From Pseudoteredinibacter isoporae (lineage in GTDB: Bacteria > Pseudomonadota > Gammaproteobacteria > Pseudomonadales > Cellvibrionaceae), in contig NZ_JAAONY010000003.1 of NCBI RefSeq assembly GCF_011602085.1, forward strand, positions 124,001-188,000: a stretch of 64,000 bases of DNA. Reading direction: 5' to 3'. A model generated the notes under the pieces. That model ran no database searches. It worked only from the letters and a program-made list of their open reading frames with translations, and was not told the origin of the DNA. The stretch's first letter is position 1. Every line of letters begins with the position of its first letter. Both the position numbers and the translations under genes were made by a program. Of this stretch, positions 1 through 11,030 are shown piece by piece.

Positions 1-207
1 CAGCAAACCCGCTTTGCGCTAAAATATGCGCCCCAAAATGCCGTACTACATGAGTTTGGTAGTTTTTTTACAGGCAGCCGTAGCCAATACCGCCCAATGT
101 AAAATCCAGAGACTAAACCGGCATTTGTCTGCCCCAGGGTCTAAAATCTGTGGGCTAGCTGAAGGTCTGAGTATCGACCTTCCAAACTAAAATAGAGGAT
201 GACAACC
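1..207 (+). promoter_or_regulatory. acnB upstream region with 5' UTR hairpin
   Basis: No gene is visible here. A TAAAAT -10-like box lies at 142-147, without a convincing -35. A perfect 7-bp hairpin follows at 161-182 (GAAGGTC, 8-nt loop TGAGTATC, GACCTTC), ending 12 nt before the AGAGG ribosome-binding site at 194-198. If transcription starts near 154 the hairpin sits at the very 5' end of the acnB leader. The promoter is a guess; the hairpin is directly visible. Confidence 0.4.
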
Positions 208-2832
208 GTGCTTGAAGCTTATCGTAAACACGTGGAAGAACGCGCCGCCGAAGGTGTACCACCAAAGCCTTTAAACCCAGAGCAAGTGGCTGGCTTGGTT
301 GAGCTGCTGAAAAACCCACCAGCGGGTGAAGAAGAAACCCTGGTAGACCTGATCACCAACCGTGTACCTCCAGGTGTTGATGAAGCGGCATACGTTAAAG
401 CGGGCTTCCTGTCTGCGGTAGCCAAAGGCGAAGCTTCAAGCCCACTGATCAGTGCCGAGAAAGCCGTTGAGCTACTGGGCATGATGCTGGGTGGATACAA
501 CATCTCCACCATGGTTGAACTGCTGGACGACGACAAGCTGAGCGCCCTGGCTGGCGAACAGCTGAAAGGCACCCTGCTGATGTTTGATGCCTTCCACGAT
601 GTGGAAGAAAAAGCCAAAGCCGGTAACGAAGTTGCTAAAGGCGTGATGCAGTCCTGGGCCGATGCCGAATGGTTCACCGGCAAGAACAAGGTTCCCGAGA
701 GCATCAAAATGGCCGTATTTAAGGTCACTGGCGAAACCAACACCGATGACCTGTCCCCTGCTCCTGATGCCTGGAGCCGCCCGGACATTCCGGTTCACGC
801 ACGCGCCATGTACAAGATGACTCGCGACGGCCTGGAACCTGAAGAGCACGGCGTTACCGGCCCGATGGCTCAGGTTGACGCAATCAAGGCCAAGGGCCTG
901 CCTGTTGCCTTCGTGGGTGACGTTGTGGGTACCGGTTCTTCACGTAAATCGGCGACCAACTCTGTATTGTGGTTCTTCGGTGATGATCTGCCTGGCGTAC
1001 CAAACAAGCGCGGTGGCGGTGTGTGTATCGGCGGCAAAGTCGCTCCGATTTTCTTCAACACTATGGAAGATGCCGGCGCATTGGTATTTGAAGCGCCCGT
1101 AGACGATCTGCACATGGGCGATGTTATCGAAATTCGCCCTTACGACGGCAAGATTCTGTCTGAATCTGGCGATGTATTGTCTGAATTTGAATTCAAATCC
1201 GACGTGATTCTGGACGAAGTACAAGCTGGTGGCCGAATCCCACTGATCATCGGTCGCGGCCTGACCGCCAAAGCCCGTGAGTCTCTGGGCCTGCCCGCCT
1301 CTGATCTGTTCCGCCAGCCAGAATCCCCAGAAGCCAGTGACAAAGGCTTCTCACTGGGTCAAAAGATGGTAGGTCGCGCCTGCGGTCTGCCAGAAGGTCA
1401 AGGCGTACGCCCTGGCACTTACTGCGAGCCGAAGATGACCACCGTTGGCTCCCAGGACACCACTGGCCCAATGACCCGTGACGAACTGAAAGACCTGGCT
1501 TGCCTGGGCTTCTCTGCCGACCTGACTATGCAGTCGTTCTGTCACACCGCAGCATACCCCAAGCCTGTTGATATCAGCACCCAGCACACTCTGCCAGACT
1601 TCATTATGACTCGCGGCGGTGTTTCCCTACGCCCAGGCGACGGTGTAATCCATTCCTGGCTGAACCGCATGCTGCTGCCTGACACCGTAGGTACCGGTGG
1701 TGACTCTCACACCCGCTTCCCAATGGGCATCTCTTTCCCAGCCGGCTCCGGTCTGGTTGCGTTCGCCGCTGCAACCGGTGTAATGCCCCTGGATATGCCT
1801 GAATCTGTACTGGTTCGCTTCAAAGGTGAAATGCAGCCAGGTATCACCCTGCGTGATCTGGTACACGCCATCCCTTACTACGCGATTCAGGAAGGCCTGC
1901 TGACCGTAGAAAAGAAAGGTAAGAAGAATATCTTCTCTGGCCGCATTCTGGAAATTGAAGGTCTGAAAGGCCTGACCGTAGAACAAGCCTTTGAGCTGTC
2001 CGATGCATCCGCTGAGCGCTCCGCTGCTGGCTGTACCATCGAGCTGGAAGAAGATTCCGTTAAAGAATACCTGACCTCTAACATCACTCTGCTGCGCTCA
2101 ATGATCGCAGATGGTTACGGCGATCCTCGCACACTGGAGCGTCGTGCGCAGAAGATGGAAGAATGGCTGGCAAGCCCAAGCCTGATGAAAGGTGATGCCG
2201 ATGCTGAGTACGCAGCGGTGATCGAAATTGACCTGGCTGAAGTGAACGAACCTATCGTTTGCTGCCCGAACGACCCAGACGATGCCAAACTGCTGTCTGA
2301 CGTTGCAGGCGACGAAGTTAACGAAGTCTTCATTGGTTCGTGCATGACCAACATCGGCCATTTCCGCGCCGCAGGTAAATTGCTTGAGCAACATGGTGGC
2401 GGCATCTCAACCCGATTGTGGTTGGCACCACCGACCAAGATGGACGAGCACCAGCTGATGGAAGAAGGCTACTATAATGTCTTCGGCCGTGCGGGCGCCC
2501 GTATGGAAATGCCAGGCTGCTCTCTGTGTATGGGTAACCAGGCACGTGTTGCTCCAAACAGCACCGTTCTGTCCACCTCGACCCGTAACTTCCCGAACCG
2601 CCTGGGTGATGGCGCCAATGTTTACCTGACCTCCGCTGAACTGGCTTCAGTCGGTGCCATTTTGGGTAAACTGCCAACACCTGCCGAATACATGGAGTAC
2701 GCGAAAAACATCGACGCCATGGCTGACGACATTTATCGTTACCTGAACTTCGATCAGATCGCTGAATTCCAGGCGAAGCACGATGAAGGTAAGAAGATTG
2801 CTGCAGTAGAAATTCAGGAAGTCTCTGTATAA
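208..2832 (+). CDS. acnB: Bifunctional aconitate hydratase 2 / 2-methylisocitrate dehydratase
   Basis: AcnB interconverts citrate and isocitrate in the TCA cycle and hydrates 2-methylaconitate in the methylcitrate cycle. The 874 residues align almost without gaps to E. coli AcnB (865 aa): N-terminal HEAT-like domain, swivel domain, then the aconitase core. The [4Fe-4S] ligands are visible as Cys712 (GSCMTN) and Cys771/Cys774 (CSLC), close to E. coli 710, 769 and 772. The start is taken as GTG at 208, because the family begins MLE-YRKHV and AGAGG at 194-198 is 9 nt upstream. The in-frame ATG at 199 touches that ribosome-binding site. The gene is monocistronic and followed by a strong terminator. 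Confidence 0.97.
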   Translation: MLEAYRKHVEERAAEGVPPKPLNPEQVAGLVELLKNPPAGEEETLVDLITNRVPPGVDEAAYVKAGFLSAVAKGEASSPLISAEKAVELLGMMLGGYNISTMVELLDDDKLSALAGEQLKGTLLMFDAFHDVEEKAKAGNEVAKGVMQSWADAEWFTGKNKVPESIKMAVFKVTGETNTDDLSPAPDAWSRPDIPVHARAMYKMTRDGLEPEEHGVTGPMAQVDAIKAKGLPVAFVGDVVGTGSSRKSATNSVLWFFGDDLPGVPNKRGGGVCIGGKVAPIFFNTMEDAGALVFEAPVDDLHMGDVIEIRPYDGKILSESGDVLSEFEFKSDVILDEVQAGGRIPLIIGRGLTAKARESLGLPASDLFRQPESPEASDKGFSLGQKMVGRACGLPEGQGVRPGTYCEPKMTTVGSQDTTGPMTRDELKDLACLGFSADLTMQSFCHTAAYPKPVDISTQHTLPDFIMTRGGVSLRPGDGVIHSWLNRMLLPDTVGTGGDSHTRFPMGISFPAGSGLVAFAAATGVMPLDMPESVLVRFKGEMQPGITLRDLVHAIPYYAIQEGLLTVEKKGKKNIFSGRILEIEGLKGLTVEQAFELSDASAERSAAGCTIELEEDSVKEYLTSNITLLRSMIADGYGDPRTLERRAQKMEEWLASPSLMKGDADAEYAAVIEIDLAEVNEPIVCCPNDPDDAKLLSDVAGDEVNEVFIGSCMTNIGHFRAAGKLLEQHGGGISTRLWLAPPTKMDEHQLMEEGYYNVFGRAGARMEMPGCSLCMGNQARVAPNSTVLSTSTRNFPNRLGDGANVYLTSAELASVGAILGKLPTPAEYMEYAKNIDAMADDIYRYLNFDQIAEFQAKHDEGKKIAAVEIQEVSV

Positions 2833-2850
2833 GGCTGCCAGTCACTCTAC

Positions 2851-2879
2851 AAAAAACCCCGCCCAGGCGGGGTTTTTTG
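2851..2879 (+). terminator. Rho-independent terminator after acnB
   Basis: CCCCGCC-CA-GGCGGGG stem flanked by A6 and T6, directly after the acnB stop. It is symmetric, so it could work in both directions. Confidence 0.92.
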
Positions 2880-2992
2880 TGTCAATTTAAAACGCCCTGT
2901 CACCCAAAACCATTCCAAACTGCTACCTTTCGATCTTCGGCTGTTACTTTTCTAAGCACTGCTCAGGCAACCATCTCAAATTCATTAAATTA

Positions 2993-3022
2993 TTGTGTAT
3001 AAACTTATTAAACACCTATAAT
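2993..3022 (+). promoter_or_regulatory. Candidate sigma-70 promoter of the GGDEF-EAL gene
   Basis: TTGTGT (2993-2998), an 18-nt spacer and a perfect TATAAT (3017-3022). Predicted start is near 3029, giving a leader of about 24 nt with only a weak ribosome-binding site before the ATG at 3053. Confidence 0.5.
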
Positions 3023-3052
3023 GAAAAATGCCTAATACTTTAGCAGTAGTGT

Positions 3053-5899
3053 ATGAAGAATTGGTCGGCACAAAAAAATAACATCCAAATCATTGTTGCC
3101 ACGGCGTTTGTTTTACTTATCGCCGGTGGTGTTTGGGGCATGATCGACCATCAGCAAGGCTTCATGCGCCAACTGATTCAAGATCGGCTCCGGGACTACA
3201 ATCTCGCCTTCTGGGAAGCCATTTCACAAGACGCCGAAAAACTCCTCGACATCGGTCGCCAAAAAGAAGGCAGTTATATTGGCAAAAACGCCAATCAAGT
3301 TCGTGTCACCCTGGCAGAACAATATTACGAACTGAACAATAAACACGACATTCACCACCTCGCCTTTTATGGCAAAGACACCAAACTGAAAGGCCTGCAA
3401 GATCGTACCGGCCTAAGCCTGGACCGCCACAGCCTTTATCTGCTCAATCTACCCGACACGCCATCAAACTGGCACCTTGAAGTTTCCGCCGAAGGCAATG
3501 TATTGCTGTGCGTCATGGATGATGTACGAGAAGGTGATGAGGTTCATGGCTATCTGGAAATCGCCAAACCCGCGTCTGAAAAAATGCTGGGCCTGGCCAA
3601 ACAATACAATATTTTGTCACTCATTGCCGTTTCCAGGGATCGACCAAGACAGAGCAATGGCGCTCAAGATATTAAGTTGAATACCATGGGCGATGGCAGT
3701 TATACCCTGTTGCACAATGATTTCGATAAACTTTCCGCCATTAAAATAGAACAAGAACAACGCTGGCTTAAAAATATCAAAGAGCTACGATTTTCTTATC
3801 AGGGGCGAGAATACCAAGGCAGCCTGCGCAAAATCTACGACAGCGAAAAACGCCTCGCCATGGTGCACATGGCGGCAGTCGACATCACCGAAATGATGGC
3901 CTCACACAAACGCAAACTGGCCATCTTTCTCGGGCTTTCCCTGTTCTCCTTTGCCCTGCTCAGCTATGTCGTTATTCGCTATTTAAGATCCGTTGAACAA
4001 GACCTGAACTCTACCTATGCCTCACTGGCATCGGAGGTTGAACAGCGGAAAGACACCGAAGCCCAGCTTCTTGATGCCAAGCAAAACCTTGAACAAGGTA
4101 TTGCCGAACGAACCACAGAATTGATTCGACTGAACCAAAAACTGCGTGACGATTTAAAAACCCGGCACAGCATTCAACAAGCACTCATGGTCAGCGAACG
4201 CCAATATCGCACTCTGTTTGACCATTCTTCTGACGCCATGATTCTACTCGAATCCGGCCTTCCCACTTTGTGCAACACCGCTGCCGTAGAATTACTGAAA
4301 CTCGGCAACCACAGTCAGGTACGTGATTTGGACCTGTTCGATTTACTTGCCGAAGATGACGAGAAAAACAGCGGTTTGCGCACACAGTTCATTCGCACCT
4401 TGCGCTCTGCACATTATGGCCAGCCACTCAAACATGAATGGCGCTGTCAAGATCTTGAAGGCCGAAAGTTTTTCGCCGATATCACACTCAGTAAAATTCC
4501 TTCTGAAGACGATCGACGCCTTGCCCACTTAACAATTCGGGACATTACTGAGAAAAAAGAAGCTGAGATCAAAATATCGAGTCAGGCCTATTACGATTCG
4601 CTCACCAGCTTGCCGAATCGCAATCTGTTTATGGACCGACTGAATCAGGCGGTCGCATTTGCAGACCGGAATCAGTGTTATGGGGCCGTGCTGTTTATGG
4701 ACCTGGATAACTTCAAGTACATCAACGACTCACTGGGCCATGCCGTTGGTGATGCGGTATTAGTGGAAGTCGCAGAGCGCCTGCAAGCGACCGCCCGAAA
4801 TCAGGATACCATCGCTCGCTTTGGGGGTGATGAGTTTGTTATGTTGATTCCAGCCAATTTTGCCAACAAACGCATGGCAACCATTAATACCCAAAAAATT
4901 GCCGAGAAGATTCGCAGCACTTTTTCACCGCCTATTGTTTATCAAAGTCATGAGTTTCATTTAACACCCAGCATCGGTGTGACTTTGTTTAATTCTCTAG
5001 AAACACCAGTGGCTGATATTTTGAAACATGCCGATACGGCCATGTATCAAGCAAAAAACCTAGGCAAGAATTCCATCTGCTTTTTTGAACTGGAAATGCA
5101 ACGCAGCATTGATCACCGCCTGCACCTCGAAAGCAAGATGCGCGAAGCAATTAAACGCAATGGTTTTGAACTGCGCTTTCAACCTAAAATTGATCACGGC
5201 GGCAAGTTAATTGGCGCCGAATCTCTTTGCCGCTGGCAGTTGCCCGATGGAGAATGGGTATCGCCCGCAGACTTTATTCCTATTGCTGAAGAAACCGGAT
5301 TGATTACCGAGCTGGGCAATTGGGTCTTCGAAATGGCCATGGCGACCTTGAGCGAAATTCAGAAGCACTACCTCAGCGGTTTCACCATGGCGATCAATGT
5401 CAGCCCACTTCAAATCAATCAAAGCAATATTGTTCGACAGTTACTGCACACCTGTACCCACTATCAGATTAAGCCCAGCGACATTACTCTTGAGATTACC
5501 GAAAACGTTTTGATGCAGGATGCCAAATCCACCGAGGAAAAACTGCGTCGTTTGAAATCCCATGGCTTTCAAATTTCAATCGACGACTTTGGTACAGGTT
5601 ACTCGTCCCTGGCCTACCTCAAACACTTGAGCATCAATGAATTGAAAATCGACCGTTCATTTATTTCTGATATTGGTCAAGACCCGGACGATGATGCAAT
5701 TGTAGAAACCATATTGGCCATGTCTCGCCACCTTAATCTAAAAGTTGTCGCAGAGGGTGTTGAAAATCACGATCAGTTACTGTTCTTGCAACAGCATTCC
5801 TGTGAGCAGTTCCAGGGCTTTTATTTCAGCAAGCCGCTGAGCGAGACAGAACTCCTGCAGTTCGTTATCAACCACCACAAACGGGAAATATCCCTATAG
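3053..5899 (+). CDS. Membrane-anchored PAS-GGDEF-EAL c-di-GMP synthase/phosphodiesterase
   Basis: A 948-residue inner-membrane signalling protein. In order: transmembrane helix (about 13-32), periplasmic sensor region with no recognised motif (to about 285), second helix (about 288-310), coiled coil, PAS domain (about 380-500), GGDEF domain and EAL domain. The GGDEF signature is intact (RFGGDEF near 590) and is preceded by an inhibitory I-site (RNQD, five residues upstream), so cyclase activity with product inhibition is expected. In the EAL domain the signature reads ESL (near 722), but the metal and catalytic residues survive: N in INVSP, E in LEITENV, DD in SIDDFG, K in ELKIDRS, E in AEGVEN. 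Phosphodiesterase activity is therefore likely. The gene stands alone and its ligand is unknown. Confidence 0.93.
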   Translation: MKNWSAQKNNIQIIVATAFVLLIAGGVWGMIDHQQGFMRQLIQDRLRDYNLAFWEAISQDAEKLLDIGRQKEGSYIGKNANQVRVTLAEQYYELNNKHDIHHLAFYGKDTKLKGLQDRTGLSLDRHSLYLLNLPDTPSNWHLEVSAEGNVLLCVMDDVREGDEVHGYLEIAKPASEKMLGLAKQYNILSLIAVSRDRPRQSNGAQDIKLNTMGDGSYTLLHNDFDKLSAIKIEQEQRWLKNIKELRFSYQGREYQGSLRKIYDSEKRLAMVHMAAVDITEMMASHKRKLAIFLGLSLFSFALLSYVVIRYLRSVEQDLNSTYASLASEVEQRKDTEAQLLDAKQNLEQGIAERTTELIRLNQKLRDDLKTRHSIQQALMVSERQYRTLFDHSSDAMILLESGLPTLCNTAAVELLKLGNHSQVRDLDLFDLLAEDDEKNSGLRTQFIRTLRSAHYGQPLKHEWRCQDLEGRKFFADITLSKIPSEDDRRLAHLTIRDITEKKEAEIKISSQAYYDSLTSLPNRNLFMDRLNQAVAFADRNQCYGAVLFMDLDNFKYINDSLGHAVGDAVLVEVAERLQATARNQDTIARFGGDEFVMLIPANFANKRMATINTQKIAEKIRSTFSPPIVYQSHEFHLTPSIGVTLFNSLETPVADILKHADTAMYQAKNLGKNSICFFELEMQRSIDHRLHLESKMREAIKRNGFELRFQPKIDHGGKLIGAESLCRWQLPDGEWVSPADFIPIAEETGLITELGNWVFEMAMATLSEIQKHYLSGFTMAINVSPLQINQSNIVRQLLHTCTHYQIKPSDITLEITENVLMQDAKSTEEKLRRLKSHGFQISIDDFGTGYSSLAYLKHLSINELKIDRSFISDIGQDPDDDAIVETILAMSRHLNLKVVAEGVENHDQLLFLQQHSCEQFQGFYFSKPLSETELLQFVINHHKREISL

Positions 5900-6022
5900 G
5901 CCGCAGCCAAATAAAGGCAAAAATAAAACCTCAAGGAGAATAGCGTACAAGTGCTGCACATCTCTATAATGGAATAGGATTCTACTTGTGAAGATATCGT
6001 CAACGCTGAATGAGGTGAAGAA

Positions 6023-6412
6023 ATGACCGGGTTTGACTACCTTATCATCGCAGCTATCGCTTTTCTGATTATCACCGCCTTACTCCATTCCATTGCGGGT
6101 GAACACTTTCTTATCAAACCCATGCTCAAATATCGCGGTAATAGAGTACTGGAAAATGATCTCGCCAGACTGGTGCTCAGATTTGCCTGGCACTTAACAT
6201 CGATATTATGGTTCCTGCTGGCAGCCATACTTTATTTGCTTGCCTTCGATATTGAAAAGCTGAACAGCGGTATTCTGGTTTATACAGGAATTGCCTTTGT
6301 TGGCATTGGCGTATTTGATCTGATTGCCAGCCGGGGACGTCATATTGGATGGCCATCACTGCTGGCCGTGGGAATTTGTACGCTGTCGGCGTCTTTTTTG
6401 CTGAAGGGATAG
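6023..6412 (+). CDS. Small four-helix membrane protein of unknown function
   Basis: I do not recognise a characterised family. The 129 residues form about four hydrophobic helices (about 5-25, 52-74, 82-101 and 108-126) with a short polar loop at 30-50 that includes HSIAGEHFLIKP. A good ribosome-binding site (GAGGTGAAG) precedes the ATG. A TATAAT box lies at 5965-5970 without a clear -35. It sits about 120 nt after the c-di-GMP gene, so co-transcription is possible but not shown. Homologues annotated only as hypothetical membrane proteins would be expected. Confidence 0.72.
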   Translation: MTGFDYLIIAAIAFLIITALLHSIAGEHFLIKPMLKYRGNRVLENDLARLVLRFAWHLTSILWFLLAAILYLLAFDIEKLNSGILVYTGIAFVGIGVFDLIASRGRHIGWPSLLAVGICTLSASFLLKG

Positions 6413-6525
6413 CCAGCTAAGCATTGCGCCGCGCAGGCAAAAAAAGCACATGGAAAAGGTCCACCGACTATACAACACAGCCTAGCCGGTGGTTTTGCCC
6501 AAGGGCAAATCGTTAGATCAACAGC

Positions 6526-6651
6526 TTACTTTCCGCTTTTCTTAATGTCGTCTTTTACGTGGCGGTACATAAAACGGCCGATGTACAAAGTAATTACAGT
6601 GGTAGCAACTACAATCACAACGCCGGCAATTACAGCATCATCTAAATACAT
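6526..6651 (-). CDS. 41-residue single-span membrane protein
   Basis: A short open frame encoding 41 residues: an acidic N-terminus (MYLDD), one helix of about 20 residues rich in V, I, A and T (AVIAGVVIVVATTVITLYIG), then a basic and polar tail with MYRHVKDDIKKSGK. A strong ribosome-binding site (GAGGA, 7 nt from the ATG) supports translation. The layout of one helix plus an R/K/H-rich cytosolic tail resembles the tiny DUF3149-like proteins, but I cannot confirm membership. It is flanked by non-coding DNA and has two FNR-type palindromes upstream. Function unknown. Confidence 0.62.
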   Translation of the reverse strand: MYLDDAVIAGVVIVVATTVITLYIGRFMYRHVKDDIKKSGK

Positions 6652-6844
6652 GGCGAGTTCCTCTCAGAGCTGATAGATTTTTTCTGTTTTGATCTTGTAT
6701 GAGCACATACTAAAACAAGCGTCAAAGGAGATATTGACGCGGATCAACTGAGACAAAGCACCACAGGGCTTTCGACCATTAAGAAAGGGTTTACTTGAGC
6801 CAGATCAATATCTGACTCCGAAGAAAAGAGGTAAAGAACACAAA
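6652..6844. promoter_or_regulatory. Intergenic region with two FNR/ANR-like palindromes
   Basis: Two matches to the TTGA-N6-TCAA pattern bound by FNR/ANR-type regulators are present: 6734-6747 (TTGACGCGGATCAA) and 6795-6808 (TTGAGCCAGATCAA). The first overlaps an inverted repeat, GCGTCAA at 6719-6725 with TTGACGC at 6734-6740. Both sites lie upstream of the 41-residue membrane protein on the minus strand. I see no ideal -10 at the usual 41.5-bp spacing, so regulation is inferred only. Confidence 0.35.
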
Positions 6845-7444
6845 TTACGACTTGAAGAAGATATCAGCAGCCGCATCGCAAATGGCATTTTGTGCCTTTT
6901 TATCGACGTAGATACCATCGATCAGCAAGCGACTGATGCCGTGTAAACTGCTCCAGCTCACCTGAGCAAAACGCAAAGCACTGAGATCACTCTGGATATG
7001 CCCACTGTGTTGCCAGCGCTCAACCCGCTCCACGTAGCGCCGAAAATAGCCACGTGACTCCTGGGCAAAATCATCCGGGGGATCGCTCGCCTGCCAAACC
7101 TCCCGGCCAAACATCAAATCATAGTATTCCGGGTGCTCAACCGCCCAAGTTACATAGGTATGTACAAAGCTTTTGACCTGCTCTTGAAAACTGCTGCCCT
7201 GACTGGGCTCCTGATCATCAATGGCTTGGGCCTGAAGCACAAAGCCACGATGAGCAATGGCATTCAGCAACGCTTTCTTATCCTCAAAATGATGATAAGG
7301 CGCACTTCGTGACACCCCTACCCGATCGGCCAGCTTGCGCATGGACAGGCCGTTAACTCCCACCTCTCGCAATATTTCCACGGCGGCGTCCTCAAGAGTG
7401 TCCTTGAGATCACCGTGGTGGTAGTTTTTCTTAACGACTGTCAT
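6845..7444 (-). CDS. TetR/AcrR-family transcriptional regulator (WHG-type C-terminal domain)
   Basis: A regulator of about 199 residues. The N-terminal TetR helix-turn-helix is clear (LSMRKLADRVGVSRSAPYHH). The C-terminal half (FVHTYVTWAVEHPEYYDLMF) looks like the WHG/TetR_C_33 ligand domain. I place the start at 7444, because AGGG lies 5 nt upstream and the predicted promoter would leave almost no leader for the in-frame ATG at 7465. It is divergent from the isomerase-fadH operon, with a shared palindrome between them, so it probably represses that operon and itself. An acyl-CoA or fatty acid ligand is likely but inferred from neighbours only. Confidence 0.9.
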   Translation of the reverse strand: MTVVKKNYHHGDLKDTLEDAAVEILREVGVNGLSMRKLADRVGVSRSAPYHHFEDKKALLNAIAHRGFVLQAQAIDDQEPSQGSSFQEQVKSFVHTYVTWAVEHPEYYDLMFGREVWQASDPPDDFAQESRGYFRRYVERVERWQHSGHIQSDLSALRFAQVSWSSLHGISRLLIDGIYVDKKAQNAICDAAADIFFKS

Positions 7445-7478
7445 CAATGCCCTACTAGCTGTCATTTAGCACCGGGAC

Positions 7479-7507
7479 AATGTATCAGCACATCTTGACA
7501 CTGTCAA
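7479..7507 (-). promoter_or_regulatory. tetR-type gene promoter overlapping a palindromic operator
   Basis: On the minus strand, TTGACA (7502-7507), a 17-nt spacer and TACATT (7479-7484) form a plausible sigma-70 promoter for the regulator. Its -35 is one half of the perfect palindrome TTGACA-C-TGTCAA at 7495-7507. A further TTGACA half site lies at 7532-7537. A repressor bound at the palindrome would block this promoter and could affect the divergent operon. Confidence 0.55.
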
Positions 7508-7563
7508 AATCAAGCCTTACCCTGAGTCATCTTGACAGCGCTCAGTTAACGGAGTCCATAATA

Positions 7564-8406
7564 ATGACCTATACCACCTTCAGCGTGACCATCGCCGATC
7601 ATATCGCTCATATCGAGCTCAACCGCCCGGACGAACTCAACACTATGGTACCCGCCTTCTGGCGAGAGCTGCCTGAGGCCGTTCAAAAGATCGACCGTGA
7701 AGCCGCTGCACGGGTTATCGTGATTTCATCTACAGGCAAGCACTTCAGTGCAGGCATGGACCTCGCCGTGTTCACCAATGGTGGCCTGCAACATGACCTG
7801 GAACTCGGCCGCAAGCACGAGCGCATGCGCCACATGGTTACCGAGTTGCAAAACACCTTCACGGCTCTCGAGAACTGCCGTATCCCCGTTCTGGCGGCGA
7901 TTCAGGGCGGCTGCATTGGTGGTGCTGTCGACATGACGACAGCCTGTGACTGTCGCTATATCACAGAGGAAGGCTTCTTTACCGTCTACGAGACCAAAAT
8001 TGGTATGACGGCCGACGTTGGCACCCTGCAGCGCCTGCCAAAACTCATTCCCGAAGGTTTGGCCCGGGAACTGGCTTATACCGGCCGTCGTATGTACGCC
8101 GAAGAGGCAAAAGCTTGCGGCCTGGTGAACCAGGTATTCAGCGATCAGCAGACCATGCTCAACGAAGTCATGAACATCGCAAAAGAGATTGCGGGTAACT
8201 CACCGCTGGCCGTTAGCGGCTGCAAAGAGATGATTAACTACACTCGCGATCACAGCACCGCTGACAGCCTGCGTTACATGAGCATTTGGCAAACCGGCAT
8301 GTTCCAACCTGAAACCGATATGATGGAGACCTTCTCAGCGAAAATGGAAAAACGCGAGCCCGCTTTTGCAGACCTGGCCGAAATCGGCCCGGCCATCAAG
8401 GAATAA
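7564..8406 (+). CDS. Crotonase-fold protein, delta(3,5)-delta(2,4)-dienoyl-CoA isomerase-like
   Basis: This enoyl-CoA hydratase/isomerase family member of 280 residues most resembles eukaryotic ECH1. That enzyme shifts 3,5-dienoyl-CoA to 2,4-dienoyl-CoA during breakdown of odd-position unsaturated fatty acids. The oxyanion-hole segment HFSAGMDL, the GGCIGGAVD segment and the TADVGTLQRLPK signature are visible. Asp123, Glu143 and Asp151 have the same spacing (20 and 8 residues) as the isomerase residues Asp176, Glu196 and Asp204 of rat ECH1. The ATG at 7564 has GGAG 9 nt upstream; an earlier in-frame ATG at 7480 lacks one and would run through the operator. It heads an operon with an NTF2-like gene and fadH. 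Confidence 0.9.
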   Translation: MTYTTFSVTIADHIAHIELNRPDELNTMVPAFWRELPEAVQKIDREAAARVIVISSTGKHFSAGMDLAVFTNGGLQHDLELGRKHERMRHMVTELQNTFTALENCRIPVLAAIQGGCIGGAVDMTTACDCRYITEEGFFTVYETKIGMTADVGTLQRLPKLIPEGLARELAYTGRRMYAEEAKACGLVNQVFSDQQTMLNEVMNIAKEIAGNSPLAVSGCKEMINYTRDHSTADSLRYMSIWQTGMFQPETDMMETFSAKMEKREPAFADLAEIGPAIKE

Positions 8407-8417
8407 GGAGCCAGGCG

Positions 8418-10890
<2,473 letters not shown>

Positions 10891-10914
10891 TTCAAAAAAT
10901 CAGCCTTCAAAAAT

Positions 10915-10952
10915 AAAAACCGGCAAAGTGACATGTCACTTTGCCGGTTTTT
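10915..10952. terminator. Bidirectional terminator between fadH and tdk
   Basis: A perfect inverted repeat with two 19-nt arms (10915-10933 and 10934-10952) and no spacer. The arms begin with A5 and end with T5, so it can terminate both convergent transcripts. Confidence 0.93.
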
Positions 10953-11030
10953 ATTGGGTGCTCGAAAAAATGTCCGTATCCAGACAACAGCCTAGCATTA
11001 TGAATACGATAACCTGGTATTAAGAAACGA

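Noticed and set aside
6461-6509. CCACCG/CGGTGG and TTTGCCC/GGGCAAA hairpins after the four-helix membrane protein gene
   Set aside because: Neither has a T-run at the correct place; too weak to call a terminator.
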